From assembly GCA_964036315.1 (NCBI GenBank), contig OZ038479.1, forward strand, positions 60,741,893-60,805,892: a DNA stretch of 64,000 nucleotides, read 5' to 3'. Position 1 is the stretch's first letter, and each line of letters opens with the position of its first letter. A program made the translations under genes and the position numbers. Source of the DNA: Acanthosepion esculentum (taxonomy: Eukaryota; Mollusca; Cephalopoda; Sepiida; Sepiidae). The notes beneath the pieces are model-generated. The model did no database searches. It was not told the DNA's origin and saw only the letters and a program-made list of their open reading frames with translations. Below are positions 11,101 through 21,620 of the stretch, piece by piece.

Positions 11101-12918
11101 GCACTCTCGGCTAATGCACCATCTCCATAAACGATACATGTCTTTTTTACTATTTGTGTCGGTTATTTTTTCTGTTCGGGTATAAAAGAGCATAAAATCA
11201 CGAAAATTCATGTCATTTTCCTCCAGTTTCACTTTTAACGTGAAAACAGTTAAAATTTGTAACCTATACACGAATCGTATATAAAGTCGCTTTATAATAT
11301 CACTTTTTAGAATATGTGTGTGTGTGTGTGATAAATTTCAATCACATGTGAGTGAAATGAAATTACGTGTTCAAACGCTACCTATTGAACATCACTACGA
11401 AATCGTCGTGTATGTAAATAAAAAGAAAATGCTGACGGACGTTCAAAGAAAATAAGGAATGGGTTCATGGTTAAAACTGAATGGCGGTAGCATAATCGGT
11501 AAAACAGCTGGTCACGCTAAATACAGACTTCCGAGGAAAAAGGATGCGAGTTCAAATCTTCCGAAAGTTGTTTATTCATTATTTTTTCAAAATAACTTGT
11601 TTATTGACCGGCGCAGAATAGCTGACTGATAGTTGCGTAAAAATGATAAAAGAAATATTGGTCGAAATAAAAATAATAATTAACGATATTTTTTTTTTCA
11701 AGTTTTTATTCAGGCTTGCAAATTATTTGACATGTTGATAAAGAGGAGTGAGAATGATGAGAATGATTAATACAACAATTGGTAATATTAGCCGAAATAA
11801 AATCTCATTCATTCACGTGGGATTTTTTTTTGTTTGTTTGAACACAATTTTTATCTTTACCTAATTCGCACACTAAGAAATTCCGAAAACCCTCGCAGAC
11901 CTCAAACAAAGATGTGACTTCCAAGCACACATAAAAAATAATAATCGTGTAACTCTTAACATACAAGTGAGTTTGCTTATTAGCTACAATAGTTGCGTCT
12001 TTCCTGGTGGAGTCAGTGTTTTATGTTCAATCTTAGATAATATAGGCGCAACACATTCTTCCTCGATGTAGACAAATTAGACAAAACTGAGCAATTATTG
12101 GAATATTATGTATAAATTCTTTTTTCTTTTTCAGGTGCAATGATGTCAACAGCGAAAAGAGTTTACCTTTTCAACAGTATGAAAAACACGAAGAGGTCAA
12201 TCAGTTCTTTCAGAAGATTGGCTATCAAAATCACAACAGGGTGAGGCGCTTCCGAGATAAACTAGCTTACAAATTGCAGAGAACAGAAATGCAGTACATT
12301 CTGGAGACTTTTCTGAAAAGAGGTATTTTTAACCGCAAGGAATATTGCGGGGTAAAAAATCAGTTAAACCAGAAATGGATGTGTTGGCGATTGGCTTATA
12401 TTTTGGAAATGAAAATCAGAAACGATGACTTGGAAGGTAAAACCACTGTTTATGATTTGTTTCTGGAATGTCTTAGAAGTCACCAGGTACGACGGAATAA
12501 ACTGGCCGACCGTCTAAATCAAGAAGACGACGATCCTTCTCCCTCGTGGTGTTCAGACGGCAAAGACGAAGGCATTTTGGATTTTGCTGATGGGCTTGTT
12601 CTAACCCCGCCTTTGCTTGAGTCCGTGTTGAACTGTGTCCACTGTAGCGATCAATTGTCTTGGTGGCGATGGATTCCCCATGAACTTGGCATGCAAAATT
12701 TTAACTATGCCTCAACGGACCAGGAATCACCTGAGTTTACCTATGAAAGCGAACATAGCAAATTGAAGAAAACGCTTTATCAATGGGGCATGACGGAAGG
12801 TTTTGCAAGGGGTGGACTTGAAGTACTTATTCTCTGTTTCAGGAACCACAATGACGCTTGCGAAGTGAACTGGAGAGGTCTGAAAAAGCTTTTCCGAAGC
12901 AGAAGATTCTCCACATAG
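1963..12918 (+). CDS. CARD-death domain adaptor (RAIDD/CRADD-like), two exons
   Basis: Join of 1963-2138 and 12135-12918, giving 319 residues. Family knowledge: CARD and death domains bind like domains in caspases, receptors and adaptors; RAIDD joins a CARD to a death domain to recruit caspase-2. What is seen: residues ~93-182 read as a CARD, with an early helix rich in Leu, a GIF-N-KEY turn at 122-129, and a Leu-rich last helix. Residues ~213-310 read as a death domain, with WWRWIPHELGM at 235-245, LYQWGM at 273-278 and a final helix ending LKKLF. An acidic linker (DDDPSPS) separates them. The start MGQKPSKC fits N-myristoylation (Gly2, Ser6) with Cys8 as a possible palmitoylation site. The start at 1963 is the first in-frame ATG after a stop at 1909-1911 and has a strong Kozak context (A at -3, G at +4). 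The protein is longer than vertebrate RAIDD (about 200 residues). A caspase-recruiting role is inference; CARD versus another death-fold subtype should be tested by structure. Confidence 0.72.
2775..3371 (+). repeat. 5' LTR of gypsy element A
   Basis: Shares long blocks with 7057-7542, including TCGAAAAAGTGATAAACTTA and TACTAATTATCTTT. It is longer than the 3' copy because of A-rich and CATA microsatellite expansion near 3110-3135. Confidence 0.75.
3490..5412 (+). pseudogene. Broken gag-pol of gypsy element A, upstream of MITE
   Basis: Remnant gag capsid at ~3805-4010 (LPASIKSVLAAQIDLGTN) runs almost directly into reverse transcriptase at ~4024 (LKSDGTYRPVGDYRQLN), with no protease between them. 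RT continues through FIFMPFGLRNASSTF-type sequence near 4250-4300 and a polymerase box reading YIND near 4345 where the active family has YIDD. RNase H-like sequence follows (LFSKKLPLTQQN, TNHKPLCND) and the start of the integrase core (HLDIVDPL) near 5335. Several frameshifts and stops make it inactive. Confidence 0.8.
5413..5582 (+). mobile_element. Pogo/Tigger-like MITE, copy 1 (170 bp)
   Basis: Begins CAGTGTAACCCGGATATAAG, ends with its inverted complement (GGGTTACACTG), and is flanked by TA on both sides. The interior repeats the unit CTTATATCCGGGT in both orientations. It lies inside the integrase core of gypsy element A. The CAG ends and TA target suggest a non-autonomous pogo-type element, although no transposase is in the window. 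Confidence 0.85.
5584..5912 (+). pseudogene. Integrase remnant of element A after the MITE
   Basis: A short stretch near 5820-5880 translates to ARKELWLSALPIIPTLN, resembling the gypsy integrase region with a W-x-x-ALP-I motif. The rest is eroded and carries a C-run at ~5663. Confidence 0.45.
5914..6537 (-). mobile_element. Possible solo LTR inserted in gypsy element A
   Basis: Read on the minus strand this block starts TGTTACTTAAG and ends CTGTTACA, and contains a TATA-like GAGTATAAATAC. It is more GC-rich than its surroundings and splits the gypsy integrase from its C-terminal part, which resumes at ~6640. No convincing target duplication was found, so its identity as an LTR is tentative. 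The Arg-rich open frame on the plus strand is not thought to be a gene. Confidence 0.4.
6640..6830 (+). pseudogene. Integrase C-terminal remnant of element A
   Basis: Translates to LKTGEYVWLRTEIVRKPLEA and ALYTGPF-type sequence, matching the end of gypsy pol where R-KPL-PY-GP is typical. Broken afterwards by frameshifts. Confidence 0.6.
7057..7542 (+). repeat. 3' LTR of gypsy element A
   Basis: Second copy of the 2775-3371 repeat, 486 bp, with the same start and end motifs. Confidence 0.75.
8026..8480 (+). repeat. Dispersed repeat, family R1, plus copy
   Basis: Starts CTGCCAAATAGGCGAAG and contains a paired internal block TTCTTATCTCTGATAAGAAT at ~8150 and ~8302. A reverse-complement copy is present at 43745-44935, there split by about 750 bases of other sequence. 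A second short piece of the same start lies at ~8637-8735. Class unknown. Confidence 0.7.
8559..8805. repeat. Repeat flanked by GGACTTTGTGGTACTACTGC
   Basis: The 20-base motif GGACTTTGTGGTACTACTGC occurs at ~8571 and ~8770 in direct orientation, each followed by TTACTGCAACCCAT. The stretch between contains an R1-family fragment, so this may be an R1 insertion into another repeat or a local duplication. Confidence 0.55.
8886..9730 (+). mobile_element. Possible Helitron-like non-autonomous repeat
   Basis: Begins TCTATCTATCTAATACTAAA and TTTGTAATTGCGTGCGTG, a start common to invertebrate Helitron families. It contains two diverged copies of a GTCCGTCCGGCGAATAATGA-like block (~8946 and ~9430) and of AATATTTAAAAAA-rich sequence, and GGGTCACGGGT-like segments near 9380 and 9700. 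No replication-helicase gene is present. Confidence 0.35.
10440..10905. repeat. Dispersed repeat, family R2, copy 1
   Basis: Contains CCCATTAAAATCGGCTCC, CTGATTGGTC, a GCCTCCTACGTGATC block, CATAAATA and a CA-rich stretch ending ATCTAGTGACCAATTCAA. Related copies sit at ~36550-37080 and ~40780-41100, with a weaker relative near 44000-44330. The promoter-like boxes suggest an LTR or similar, but no boundaries were found. Confidence 0.5.
10905..11220 (-). pseudogene. Mariner-type transposase N-terminal fragment
   Basis: The minus strand codes KFFAWLRSGRTFDVEDRE followed by RSGRPS, the end of the paired helix-turn-helix DNA-binding region of mariner transposases. Upstream (to ~11210) is a further N-terminal piece, MNFRDF then KDMYRLWRW. 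The catalytic domain is absent. It lies in the intron of the CARD-death domain gene. Confidence 0.65.
11475..11580 (+). repeat. tRNA-like SINE fragment
   Basis: An A-box-like GGCGGTAGCATAATCGGT and a B-box-like GCGAGTTCAAATCTTCCG are spaced about 65 bases apart, as in a tRNA-derived SINE head. No tail was identified and the fold is too degenerate for a tRNA gene. Confidence 0.45.
12135..12918 (+). CDS. Exon 2 of the CARD-death domain gene
   Basis: The acceptor is a clear pyrimidine tract, TTTTTCTTTTTCAG, before 12135. The first base completes the split AGG codon from exon 1, and the frame then runs unbroken for 260 residues to a TAG at 12916-12918. The exon codes both the CARD-like and the death-domain-like segments, so both sit in one exon. 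An open frame called from 12241 would start on GTG and is only the 3' part of this exon. Confidence 0.8.
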
Positions 12919-13062
12919 CTTCTAAAAAACTTCATAATGAAAAACTCATTTTGAGCGAATAATACACCAGTTTGACGACACGATGTAAAAATTTTCGGAA
13001 TGTTGAGCATTAATGAGATATATTCAAATGTATTGACATGGAACGAATAATCTTTTGTGTAA

Positions 13063-13068
13063 AATAAA
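13063..13068 (+). terminator. Candidate polyadenylation signal, CARD-death domain gene
   Basis: AATAAA lies 145 bases after the stop codon, just before a (TA)n run. It is the first canonical signal downstream. Confidence 0.5.
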
Positions 13069-13084
13069 TGCTTTTTCATCGTTA

Positions 13085-13086
<2 letters not shown>

Positions 13087-13125
<39 letters not shown>
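13087..13125. repeat. (TA)n microsatellite
   Basis: Uninterrupted TA run just after the candidate poly(A) signal of the CARD-death domain gene. Confidence 0.95.
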
Positions 13126-13127
<2 letters not shown>

Positions 13128-13367
13128 TCCTGGGAAATCTCTTGAGAAAAGGGTAATTTTAAAAACAGTGGCTTCTACTGCTATTAACGCATTGTTCTTC
13201 AACTGAATTTCGTATAGAAAACGTTAAAATTTCCCTATCTCTCTGCCGTGCGACGATAGCCAAAGGGTAGGATCTCTGACCGATGCCAAATTTCAATAGG
13301 ACGTCTACACACGGAAGAGCTGTGATATAGCGAAAGTCTGTCTGTGGATGACTGTATATATATATAT

Positions 13368-14126
13368 CGTTACGGCTGGCGCAACACAAAATAAGAAGAA
13401 CCAGATTCGTAGAAATTAAGGTTGAAGAAAAGAGATTACATCTAATACCGAAATGCAGATTTTATTTTACATGTAATACAATATATTTTGAACAATAGGA
13501 TGAGGTTTAAACAATATAAGTTAGGAAATGCCAACGGGTTACTAAGCGTGCGAAAGCTCAGAAAGTAGTTGGCTTAACGTGTAAACTATACAAGGTAGTG
13601 GGAGATGAAATCCACTGTAGTTAAGATTAAGGATGGGAATTCGTTGCTAGTCAAAGAATTATATTATTTTCTTCTTAGAAAAGTAGTTAGATATTCACAT
13701 GTATATAAAATAAAACAGTTTGGTCAATAATATCAAGGAAAAAGGGTGAAGTTTTTACCTATAGTCTTTTCTTTTCGAGGACTGTAGGAATTTAGATTCT
13801 TTCGGTCGAACCTTTGTTCTTGAATCAAAAGTATCGGAGTTGACCTCAATAGTCATGGCTGTGGGTTCAGGAGGCAACTGGCTAGTTGGTACGAACTCCT
13901 GTTTTTATATATATTTTTGTACCCTCTAGAACCCAGTAGAAGTTTCTAGAGACTTCTAGAAAGTTCCATTCTATTATTACGGAATCTAAAGGGTTTGGTG
14001 AATGGGAGCTTTTCGTAAGGTAAAAAGGGCATCTAGTAGCTACAGATTTAAGTCATCATTTTAAGTTAGATTTTGTATTTTATAGTATAAGCGTAAAGAA
14101 ATAGGATAAAATGGGGCCTCGTAACA
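13368..14126 (+). mobile_element. Solo LTR, family L1, copy 1 (759 bp)
   Basis: Same family as 35499-36269, nearly colinear from GTTACGGCTGGCGCAA to GGGGCCTCGTAACA. The first base is C where copy 2 has T. The flanks are ATAT and ATAC, an imperfect 4-bp match. There is no internal coding region, so it reads as a solo LTR. A pogo-like MITE starts nine bases downstream. Confidence 0.75.
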
Positions 14127-14135
14127 ATACATATA

Positions 14136-14298
14136 CAGTGTAACCCGGATATAAAAGTTGTCGGGACCGGAAAAGAAGTCTCTTATATCCGGGTTTCTCT
14201 TATATCCGGATTTGGTCTATTATATATACATTAACACAGGCTCTAATTTGGGACCAGAGAGAATCTCTCTTATATCCGGGTCTCTTATATCTGGGTTA

Positions 14299-14303
<5 letters not shown>
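14136..14303 (+). mobile_element. Pogo/Tigger-like MITE, copy 2
   Basis: Starts CAGTGTAACCCGGATATAA after TA. Its right end (GGGTTACACT) merges with a long (AT)n run to ~14341, probably expanded from the TA target duplication. Same interior as copy 1. Confidence 0.85.

Positions 14304-14363
<60 letters not shown>
14303..14363. repeat. (AT)n then (AG)n microsatellite
   Basis: AT dinucleotides followed by AG dinucleotides, directly joined to the end of MITE copy 2. Confidence 0.95.
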
Positions 14364-14747
14364 TACTGAACAAGAAAAATGTTAAAAAATTAAAATTTCA
14401 GACACACTGGGTTGTTTATTAATATTTTTTGTTGTGTTATTTAAATTAGGTTCCTCGACTAGTTTCGGCCAGCATGGCCATGATCAGGAGAAATAAATTC
14501 CTTGTTAGTAGCAGTGAACTACAGGAATGAATGACTGTCTTTGAAGCAATCTGAACATTTGTTTTTTTTATCGTTAATTTTGGTTAGTCCTTGTATTGGT
14601 TAAACAGCCCCTTCAAGTTTTATAGGGGATACGAAATTCATGAGTATCACAATTCCCTCTTTAGTCATTTTGATAGCTTTATTGGTTTCTGGGAAGCGTG
14701 TACGTGTGTTACGTGTATGTTATCTTTTAGTTTTGTCTTCAAGGACA

Positions 14748-15075
14748 CATGGCACAGTGGGTAAAGACGTTAGTTAGATCCAGTGACAGGACCCAAAGGG
14801 TGTGAGTTCAATACCTGGCTAAGGCGGTGGAGAGGGGCATTAACAGGAGATAACTGATAACTGACATCCATTAGACATGGCACGTGGAACTAGAACAGTC
14901 TAATCCAGTGAGCGAAATAAAGGGTTCAGTTCGACATTCCAACCACCTGAAGAAGGCTGGGGCGTACAACGGCCGAAATGTTGTGATAAGTATGGCGACA
15001 AAGATGAGAACAATAGTCCAAATAATGTAAATAGTGTACAACCTCATCTCAGAAATATAGACAGAATATTTTACA
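14748..15075 (+). mobile_element. tRNA-derived SINE with conserved body motif
   Basis: The head has an A-box-like TGGCACAGTGGGTAAAGAC and a B-box-like GTGAGTTCAATACCTGGC. The body includes GGGTTCAGTTCGACATTCC and AACGGCCGAAATGTTGTG (near 14970). A related element is at ~25640-25980, and the body motif recurs inverted at ~25557-25600. Confidence 0.6.
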
Positions 15076-15079
15076 ATCT

Positions 15080-17140
15080 TTCTTCTTACTGATGGTAGAA
15101 AGATTTTAACACTAGGTTTAACTAGGGTGTCAATTTCACCCTGAAATATTACGTTCATAACTAGTTTCATTTGCCAGATATTGTCGCAAAAGTCAGCCTC
15201 CTAATAATATAGTCTAAATCCAGCTTTTACGTTGATTCGAACTTTGAGTGCTGAAATTTAAGGCAAACACTTTACTACATGTGTTTGATAGATATAATGT
15301 AGTTGTAATACTTGCTGAAGGTGACTTATGCAAAGTCTCATTTCTTTTTTGATATTGATATTTCCAGTGTAAACACGATTTTAACTGAATGTCACTTTCA
15401 GTGGGTTTAACAAATTAAAAACATTTTGATGCGTTTCTCTTACTATTCTAGAAATGTGGAATGTGTTTAATGTCAAAAGAGAATATATTGATAATATTGT
15501 GAATTGAACTTTGCTCACACATTCTTTGTGAATATGTATGTATGTATGTATGTATAATATCCTTAAAGGGGATATTATCATGACATCTTCGTACAATAAT
15601 TTGAAATAGCTTTTCATTTTCACTTTTTTCATTATTATTTGATAATAAAATTTTGTTTCCGAGATAAAATTTAAACAAGAAATGGATTAAATTTCCAGAG
15701 ATTCGAATAAATAAACTGAACAGTGCTTGAAAAATCACATGACTTTATATTTTTGACAAATAGAAATGGAAAATTGCTAAATAAAATCGTATTTTGTTTT
15801 GTGTAGATTTAGCGGTAAAGATTTGATTAGCTGAAGCAAGAAAAAACAACTATATAAAAACAATTATTTTTTTTTTTACTTCAGCTTCGAAATTACATTC
15901 ATTTCTTTTGGGAATTTTAAAAAGTTTTTTTTTAAAGTGCGATTGTGCGGAATTGGGTTCAGTTTAAAATATAATACCAAACTGAACCCTGAATTTGTGT
16001 CCGGATTTTTGAGTATTTATTTTCAGATGGAGATTCATTACGCGCCATATATTTTTTTTCATTCAATTTAACTTACTGAAATTTGAATAGGACTAAATGT
16101 GTTCATGCATCAGTGAAACTGACGCCTCTCTGACTATAAAATAAACGAAACAAAAATACAATTGCACACGTCAAAGTTAAGATGAATGAAACAATTTTTT
16201 CTTCAGAAAAGAGATTTGCGGTTGTGGCGATTTATTTATGATGAATAAGAAATTCCAGTATGAATTATTAAACGCAATAAAAGCGTAAATTCTCTTCTGC
16301 GTTTGATATTTACCCCATTTGCCATTGCCTTGTAGTTTAACGAGGAGTGTAAAAGAAAAGTATTTAAAAAATTCCTTCAGGTGGTAACAAGAAATATGGA
16401 ACAAAAGCTTTAGCCTTGAGTACACGGTAGCACTGGAAACAATAACAAGAATAGGACAATGAGATTTGAAAAAGAAACTAATTTTATTTAACAAAGAAAT
16501 ACGTTTTTTGTTTTATTCACAAAAACGCTTGCATTAATTTAGTGCGCAAGAATGAAGAGAAAGACATTTGTATAAAATCTGTGAAATTCAAAACATACTT
16601 TGACAATGGCAAAAAGTAATTTGCAGACCAAGTATATACGTTTCGCTGTTTTTTTTTTAAACATTTTTCGAACAATATAGCAAGCGGTTAACAAAGAGCC
16701 TTTGCCTCGAAAGGCATAGAAATAGGACGACAAATAAAAGAAGCCTGACTAAAATTTATTTCTCCTTTCAAAACTAACAAACTGAGAAAAGCTGTTTAAA
16801 TGGAAGTCAAAAAAAAAAAAAAATCCCCGAAGCACAAGTTTTCAGCAGAGGACCCCCAAAAATGTCTAACAAGGCAGTTAGAATAGAATCGATAACCATA
16901 ATAACAGTCGAAATGTGTACAAAATCGTTGGTGCAAATATACAGGAGAACCAGTTTACCGCCAAAACAGAAAGGAGCCGGTATAGCGTTATCTCACTTCA
17001 GAATTAACCCAGTCAGGGTCATCCCTCAATATTTAATTTAATTGACTTCGATTTAAAAATGGCGTGGATTATTCTTTGTCGCTTACAAGTCTTACATAAA
17101 TTTACGTTTTTTTTTTTTGTTTTTTTTTTGTTTTTTACAA
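15080..17140. other. No recognised gene
   Basis: AT-rich sequence with a short TATG run near 15533-15554 and T-runs near 17106-17135. The open frames here (up to 105 codons) show no family likeness. Confidence 0.6.
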
Positions 17141-17144
17141 AAAA

Positions 17145-17920
17145 TCATGCAAGGGTGGACCATGTCCATGTTGATACGGGGTGTGGCGGTTGATCTTGGC
17201 CGATATTGCTGTGAAAAGTAATTCGTTTCAGATCGTTGTGCTGTATGCGCCTCACGACCTGAGTGTGTCTCGTTTTTCCGTCAGTTAGGGCCGTTCCTGG
17301 TGGATTCGTCGCGCTTAGTCTCAATGGGGGACTGGATGCCACCCTGGACCCCGCTATAGACAAAGGGGCCGATGTAGATTTGCTAGATTGTCCCACGTTA
17401 CACTGGTTAGGCTATTTGGACCATAGACTTGTTTGTGCCCGGAGGGCGTTAGTCTAGGCCTAGACTGGCTGGATATTGGAATTTCAATTTCGCATGCCTT
17501 CTGCCATTGTCCTCAGATGCGCCCCTTCTGAGACTATATCAGCGAGTTGACGGCTCACATCGCCCCCGAAAAGCTCATGCTCATTGGTCTCCTATATGCG
17601 TGTGACAATGAGTCGCCTCATTTTTCTGGGGTGAAACGGATGATGTTTCTGGCGCTGCTAATCACGGCTAGAATGGACGACGCAGATGGAGGAAATCTTG
17701 CCATGAGATCATCAGGATCTGGCCAGCTTTTTTGAGCATCGGCTCAGAATGAAGATCAGAACTGATAGAAAGCGTTTGGTATCGCCAGATTTCAGCGAAA
17801 GGTGGATAACTGAGGCGAGCCTGGTTCGCGTGAACGAGTCTAGCCTTGATTTTATTTTTAAAAGACCCTCTAAGTCACCCTCTCCTGGTTAATATAGACT
17901 CTTCTTGTGTACCTAGTTAA
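17145..17920 (+). pseudogene. Internally deleted LINE: endonuclease joined to C-terminus
   Basis: The first half (to ~17480) reads as apurinic endonuclease: FQIVVLYAPHDLS, then MGDW and DPAIDKGADVDLLDCPTLHW, then LDHRLVCARRA. The second half (from ~17490) reads like the end of a LINE ORF2: FCHCPQMRPF, LTAHIAPEKLMLIGLLYACD and SGVKRMMFLALL. The whole reverse transcriptase between them is missing. Several frame changes are present. The endonuclease style resembles L1/Tx1-type elements. Confidence 0.65.
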
Positions 17921-18444
17921 TGTGAGTAAGTGTCGTTCCTGGCTTCCTCTTTTGTTATGATCTAAATCGATATTCCCAACATTCCCAGTTTGTTTGTTTT
18001 TTGTTTTTTGGCTTCCCTTTATCATCTCAACTGGGCCAGCTTTTGATTTTCCCGTGCCCGTATTTATTCTATCCTCCCCTCTCCGTTAACGAGAGCGCTT
18101 CTTGATTTTGTTTGAAGACAAAATACAGCAGCCACTCTTATTTTGAGGGATAGACGAGTCCTACTAACATCAGTTATTTTTAGTTTGTGTATTTTGTTAG
18201 ATTTCAATTTGATTTCGGGTTCATTAACTCCCCACTCATTTCACACCATCGATATAATTTTATTTATAATTTTATACACAATTGTACATAAAGGAATTTT
18301 TATGCCACGGGGTGTTTTGTAGGTTCCCTGTTGCACTAAATGATGTTATCTCGTCAACATCGTTCTACCTACAGATATCTGGCTACGAGCGCCGTACGCT
18401 TCGTCAATCCCGAAGAAATATTATACTCGCGGATCAGTTAGTAG

Positions 18445-18515
18445 GAGAGATTGCCCAGCAGTTAAACGGGTATGTTATAATTGCAGGATTAGGGGTCATG
18501 TGAAAAAGGGTATGC
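18445..18515 (+). pseudogene. Gag CCHC zinc knuckle of element B
   Basis: Codes CPAVKRVCYNCRIRGHVKKG. The pattern C-x2-C-x4-H-x4 is kept, but the final Cys is replaced by Met, so metal binding is probably lost. Adjacent sequence is frame-broken. Confidence 0.6.
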
Positions 18516-19240
18516 CAGCAATCTACTAAAATTGTAATCGGAACTACGAACGGATCAACAAGGTGCGAGACAGAGCGAGATTCATTCACTTTCTCAAACA
18601 CTAGTCTGAAAGTTAACCCACATACCCCATCCGCGATGCTGGCAGATCAAAATGGAGCCCGGTGCTGTGCCTCATCTTGCGTTAAATAAAAAGCTATTTA
18701 AACGAGGTGTCCCAGATCCACCACCGTCAGTGACAACAGAAGAGACTATAAGGTATCAAACCCACGCTTTATTTAGCCGCGCCCAGACTGGTCCAATTAG
18801 CCCCGGTAGTCATCGCATACTCGCGTTCGCCGATACAGAGGCTCAGTCTTGTTCAACAAACTATTCAGGTGCACAGACGAGTGCCACCTAGTCATCGTAT
18901 ACGTGGCAACCAACTTCATATAAAACGCGTGTTGTTCAGGTACATAAGAATTAGCTCCATGCAGACATGACAGATGATGTATCTGTTAAAGAACACGTCT
19001 GGTTTTTACTTATCAGAATCTGCCCGGAGGGACCTACATCTGTTGCCACCTAATTTCCTAGCCCAAATAGCATGTTGAAGGGCTCAAAGGAAATACCCTG
19101 TGCATATGTCCACGAAGAAAACCCATTCTAGTGATGCCTAGTACCATCCCGTTCCTACCGACGGAAACCAACAGATACGGATACGGGACCATTTCAAGTG
19201 CAACGCATTTAATACATGCCCGCACCAACCCGTACAGACA

Positions 19241-19864
19241 ATGACAGGAAAGATACTGGACATTACCTTCGTCTCTGATGCGAGGCCATCAGCGGTCCAC
19301 ACACCTGTCCCTCGCCATTGGAAGAAGAGAGTGAAACAAGACCTTGATCGAGACGTCGCATTGGGTATAATTGAACCGGTGCCAGTGGGAACTCCTATAA
19401 CCTGGTACGCAAGGATGGTAGTCGTGCCAAAAAGAGTGCTCTCCCAGACGCACAGTGGACTGACAAGAAATTAACACTGCCTCCATGATGGAAACCCATC
19501 ACACGCCCTCCCCATTTAATTAGATCTCAATCATTCCGGATCAACAAGGAAAACAGTTTTGGACGCATGGAACGGGTGCTACAGCTTACCGCTTTCCCCA
19601 GATGCTACTACATTTATCACTGAATGGGGCAGGTTCAGATATCTTCGTGCTCCCAAGGTATTTCACGTATCTGGAGATGGATATACCCGTTGTTTCGTCG
19701 ATATTACACTGGACATGGTTCGAAATACCCGTTGCATAGATGATAGCCTCCTTTGGGACGATTCTATAGAGTCCTCGTTCTGGAACGCAGTGGAATATAT
19801 AATCCACTGTGGGAAGAATGGGATTGTGTTTAACCCTGACAAAATGACATTTTGCAGAGAATGA
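19241..19864 (+). pseudogene. Reverse transcriptase remnant of element B
   Basis: Codes RHWKKRVKQDLDRDVALGII, WYARMVVVPK, VLDAWNGCYSLPLSPDATTF and FITEWGRFRYLRAP, then TRCIDDSLLWDDS as the polymerase box region. Frameshift near 19450-19560. Resembles the K02A2.6-like gypsy RTs common in invertebrates. Confidence 0.78.
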
Positions 19865-19901
19865 GGTGTAGTTTGCCGAGTTCTTAGTAACGGGCGATGG
19901 T

Positions 19902-20690
19902 GTGAAACCAACGAAGAAAATGACTGAGGCCACCCTTCACTTTCCTACGTCCACAAATATCACGGGCGTCAGCTCCTGGTTTGAATTTGAGAATCAGGTA
20001 TCTTATGCATTCTCGCAAACTGAGGTGATGTCTTCCTTCCGGGAATTACTGCGCTCAAAGAACCAAAAATTTCATTGGTGCGAAACGCTTGACCAACTTT
20101 TTGAGGAGTCGAAGCGAGTAACCGTGCGGAACATTGAGGACGGAATCAAAACGTTCGAGATCAACAGAACGACACGTCTTTCAACAGATTACAGTAAAAA
20201 CAGGAATCACTTATTTTCTTTTTCAAAAACACTGTAATTGCGCTGGCGAAACGAACCCAAATTTCACTGGGAAATTATTTTGGTCAGATCTCGCTTTACC
20301 GCCGACACAGAATCCTGCTATGTGCCGGTCGAAGGTGGAACCCTGGCATTTTTCTATGGGATATAATCATGTCGGACGTTTATAGTGGGATGTCCAGATT
20401 TACTAGTGACTGTTGACCATCAACCAACCACTCAAAAAATTAAAGAAATCACGTCTTTTTAATCTCAAGGAACGCACACTAATGTACAAATTCAGTATTA
20501 AACATCTCCCTGGAAACTGTAATGCTGCACCCGGTTTTCGCCTCCCGGTACCCAGCATGGATCTCATCAGAGGACTCGATAGAACGTCCCCAAATATCAC
20601 CTGCACATATACAACAGAAATCGTAAATGGTCATTTTACGAGGCGACTACAACTGATGCAGCCGAACCAATGGACAGTGCAATGAAGGCT
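19902..20690 (+). pseudogene. RT connection and RNase H remnant of element B
   Basis: Codes VKPTKKMTEATLHFPTSTN, the step after RT in gypsy pol, then FRELLRSKNQKFHWCETLDQ, and RNase H-like TTRLSTDYSK followed by a TVDHQPL-type segment near 20411. A frameshift separates the last two. Confidence 0.72.
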
Positions 20691-21620
20691 GCATCCATGT
20701 CCACATACGAGCAGGACCCTAGATTGAGGATTATCACATGGGATAGGATTCTATGCGCGAGGAATTGTACTGCGTCGAAGGAGTACTGATCAAGGAGAAT
20801 AAAATCCTTATACCTTGACAACTTTGTACAGAAGCACTTGAATCCCTATATTCGGCACACCAGGGTGTAAATGGCATGCTAGCAAATGCGAGACAACGCC
20901 TGTTTTGGTTGGGTTTGGATGCCAGCGTCTGACAGACCAGATCCCAATGCCGGATATGTAACTATCGCCATATCACAGCCTAACTTGTCCTTGATGCCAT
21001 CGTCTAACCCTGAATTCTCATTCCAGCAAATAGTGATTGACTTTTTCGATTTACACGGTAAAAATTATGTTATATATGCAGATCGGTACACTGGTTGAGT
21101 GGAAGTGGCCTTAATGTCATCTGAGAAGTCCAAGACAGTATACGACACCCTGAGAACTTGGTTCAGCATATATGGTGCGTCTGAAGAACTTTCTTCCGAC
21201 GAGAGACAACCTTTTGATACATGTTCCTTAAGAATTGGTGAATACGGAAACGTACTTTGTCGGCTTAAAATCCACAAAGCCGGGCAGAAATAGACGTCAA
21301 AATGGGTAAGCGCAGACAATACGGTCATCTGTGGTCGGCTGTGTCATGATCATGCTGCCCGTGTTTTGCTGACCCAACACAACACTCCCGTCCGTCATGT
21401 CTCCTGCTATTACGGCTGTGTTATCAAAGACCACTTCCATGTCCTTCGGGATAAATACCAGATACGTAAACGTGTGCATGTGGATGGCAGCAATTGGGTA
21501 AAACTCGACGCAACCGTTTCTTCCTTTGTAAGATTCATCCACTTGTTGACGTCCCCCGTCATTCTACGGGAGGGAGCGGGTTCCTCGACCTCATAGCACC
21601 TCGATAGCAATACGGAAAAT
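20690..21620 (+). pseudogene. Integrase remnant of element B
   Basis: The order fits integrase: a zinc-binding-like piece (~20840-20920, MRDNACFGWVWMPA), a core with FQQIVIDFFDLHGKNYVIYADRY near 21020-21095 and STWSK-type residues, then YGASEELSSDE near 21170. Stops and frame changes follow. Confidence 0.65.

Noticed and set aside
12780..13202. 140-codon minus-strand open frame
   Set aside because: Antisense of exon 2 plus a translated (TA)n run.
16177..16494. 105-codon minus-strand open frame
   Set aside because: AT-rich, hydrophobic and Lys-rich by composition, with no motif or splice support.
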